A stretch of DNA of 5,509 bases from positions 1-5,509 of the forward strand of contig JAKAXN010000318.1 in assembly GCA_021816565.1 (NCBI GenBank). Reading direction: 5' to 3'. This document shows, piece by piece, positions 4,795 to 5,509 of this stretch; the first letter of the stretch is position 1; each line of letters opens with the position of its first letter. The stretch comes from Actinomycetes bacterium. Its GTDB lineage: Bacteria; Actinomycetota; Acidimicrobiia; Acidimicrobiales; Palsa-688. Below the pieces are notes generated by a model. It was not told where the DNA came from. It did not search any database and saw nothing but the letters and a program-made list of their open reading frames with translations. The position numbers were made by a program, and so were the translations under genes.

Positions 4795-5509
4795 ATGATC
4801 GCCGCAACCGGGGCCTCCGGGGGGGCCGGCGTGGACATCTACGACCCCGACCTCTACGTCGACGGCCCGATCCACCGGATATTCGCCGAGTTGCGTCGCC
4901 GCCAGCCGGTGTACTGGCAGGAGATGCCGGGTGAGCCCGGGTACTGGGCGGTGCTCAGGCACGCGGACGTGGCCCACGTGGCCCGCAACCCCGGGTTGTT
5001 CTCGGCAGAGGCCCAGGGCGTGATCCTGGAGAACCCCCCGCCGCAGCAGCTCGAGCGGACCCGCAACATGCTGCTCATGATGGACCCGCCCCGCCACACC
5101 GCCTACCGCCGCCCGCTGGTGGACAGCTTCAAATCCCGGGTGATCGGCCGCATGGAGGGCCAGATCAGGCAGATTTGCCGGTCCATCTTCTCCGACGCCG
5201 CGGCGCGCCGCGATGTGGAGTTCGTGCACGAGGTGGCCGGTCTCCTGCCCTCCCAGGTGGTGGGTGAGCTGGTTGGCATACCCCGCGAGGACTGGCCGCA
5301 GATCCGCACCTGGGCCGAGCAGGGGACGTCCAGCCAGGACCCCGACCTGGCCGCCCCGGAGAGCGACGCCCAGGCCGGGATGGTGGACATGGCCATGTAC
5401 GCCATCGCCTTCGCCGCCCGCCGGCGCTCCGAGCCTCCCCGCGATGACCTGGCCTCGCTGATCCTGGCCGGCAACTTCGGATCCGGGCCGATGTCCGACG
5501 TGGAGTTCG
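4795..5509 (+). CDS. Cytochrome P450, 3'-truncated by the window edge
   Basis: This is the N-terminal 238 residues of a bacterial class I cytochrome P450 monooxygenase, a soluble heme enzyme needing a ferredoxin and reductase (none is encoded here). The opening DIYDPDLYVDG...FAELRRRQPVYW, then GYWAVLRHADVAHVARNPGLFS (about 49-70, quoted in parts) and the C-helix motif MDPPRHTAYRR (about 96-106, with H101 and R105 as heme-propionate contacts) resemble the actinobacterial CYP125/CYP142/CYP189-like group, which includes steroid side-chain and alkane hydroxylases. Further on are LPSQVVGELVGIPREDW (F/G region) and a DDLASLILAG segment that normally precedes the I-helix. The window ends at DVEF, before the I-helix AGxxT, ExxR and Cys-ligand motifs, so catalytic integrity cannot be judged. 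ATG 4795 is chosen because it nearly abuts the cupin stop and implies translational coupling; it has no Shine-Dalgarno. GTG 4831 (just before DIYDPD) is an alternative. Confidence 0.93.
   Translation, partial: MIAATGASGGAGVDIYDPDLYVDGPIHRIFAELRRRQPVYWQEMPGEPGYWAVLRHADVAHVARNPGLFSAEAQGVILENPPPQQLERTRNMLLMMDPPRHTAYRRPLVDSFKSRVIGRMEGQIRQICRSIFSDAAARRDVEFVHEVAGLLPSQVVGELVGIPREDWPQIRTWAEQGTSSQDPDLAAPESDAQAGMVDMAMYAIAFAARRRSEPPRDDLASLILAGNFGSGPMSDVEF

Noticed and set aside
4193..4807. Minus-strand open frame of 204 codons opposite the cupin gene
   Set aside because: The plus strand encodes a clear cupin with PxGxxH and HxH motifs and a ribosome binding site, and the antisense frame resembles no family.
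1..5509. CRISPR array, tRNA, rRNA, insertion sequence or prophage element
   Set aside because: No regularly spaced repeats, cloverleaf-like sequence, transposase or integrase motif, or terminal inverted repeats were seen. Composition is even across the window.

Overview
The window is about 70% G+C and densely coded, with GTG and TTG starts beside ATG and strong third-position G/C bias. Together with the gene families present (a CYP125/CYP142-like P450, an SRPBCC protein, an MFS carrier), this suggests a chromosomal segment from an actinomycete or other high-GC actinobacterium. The genus cannot be resolved from the sequence. I see no rRNA, tRNA, CRISPR array, insertion sequence or sign of recent transfer.

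Layout from left to right: (1) 1-1439, minus: an MFS transporter whose C-terminus runs off the left edge. (2) 1440-1615: a divergent intergenic region with a 15-bp palindrome and a small hairpin just before the MFS ribosome binding site. (3) 1616-2311, plus: a small SRPBCC (START/polyketide-cyclase-like) protein. (4) 2301-2319: a perfect GC-rich hairpin whose loop is the SRPBCC stop codon, placed between convergent genes. (5) 2325-3293, minus: an unnamed protein that I read as a probable Fe(II)/2-oxoglutarate-type oxygenase, from an HxD...H arrangement followed by an RxS. (6) 3294-3384: a divergent regulatory region packed with short palindromes. (7) 3385-4257, plus: a LysR-family regulator. 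(8) 4334-4792, plus: a cupin resembling 2,4'-dihydroxyacetophenone dioxygenase. (9) 4795-5509, plus: the N-terminal 238 residues of a cytochrome P450, starting 2 nt after the cupin stop and cut by the right edge before the I-helix and heme-thiolate loop.

Taken together this looks like a small oxidative catabolism or biotransformation locus. It has an uptake or efflux carrier, three candidate oxygenases with different iron chemistries (non-heme 2OG-type, cupin, heme), a ligand-binding or cyclase-like SRPBCC protein and one local LysR regulator. A plausible but unproven reading is that LysR senses an aromatic, ketone or steroid-like substrate and controls both the divergent oxygenase and the downstream cupin-P450 pair. 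The substrate cannot be deduced from the sequence. The least described element is the 322-residue putative oxygenase.
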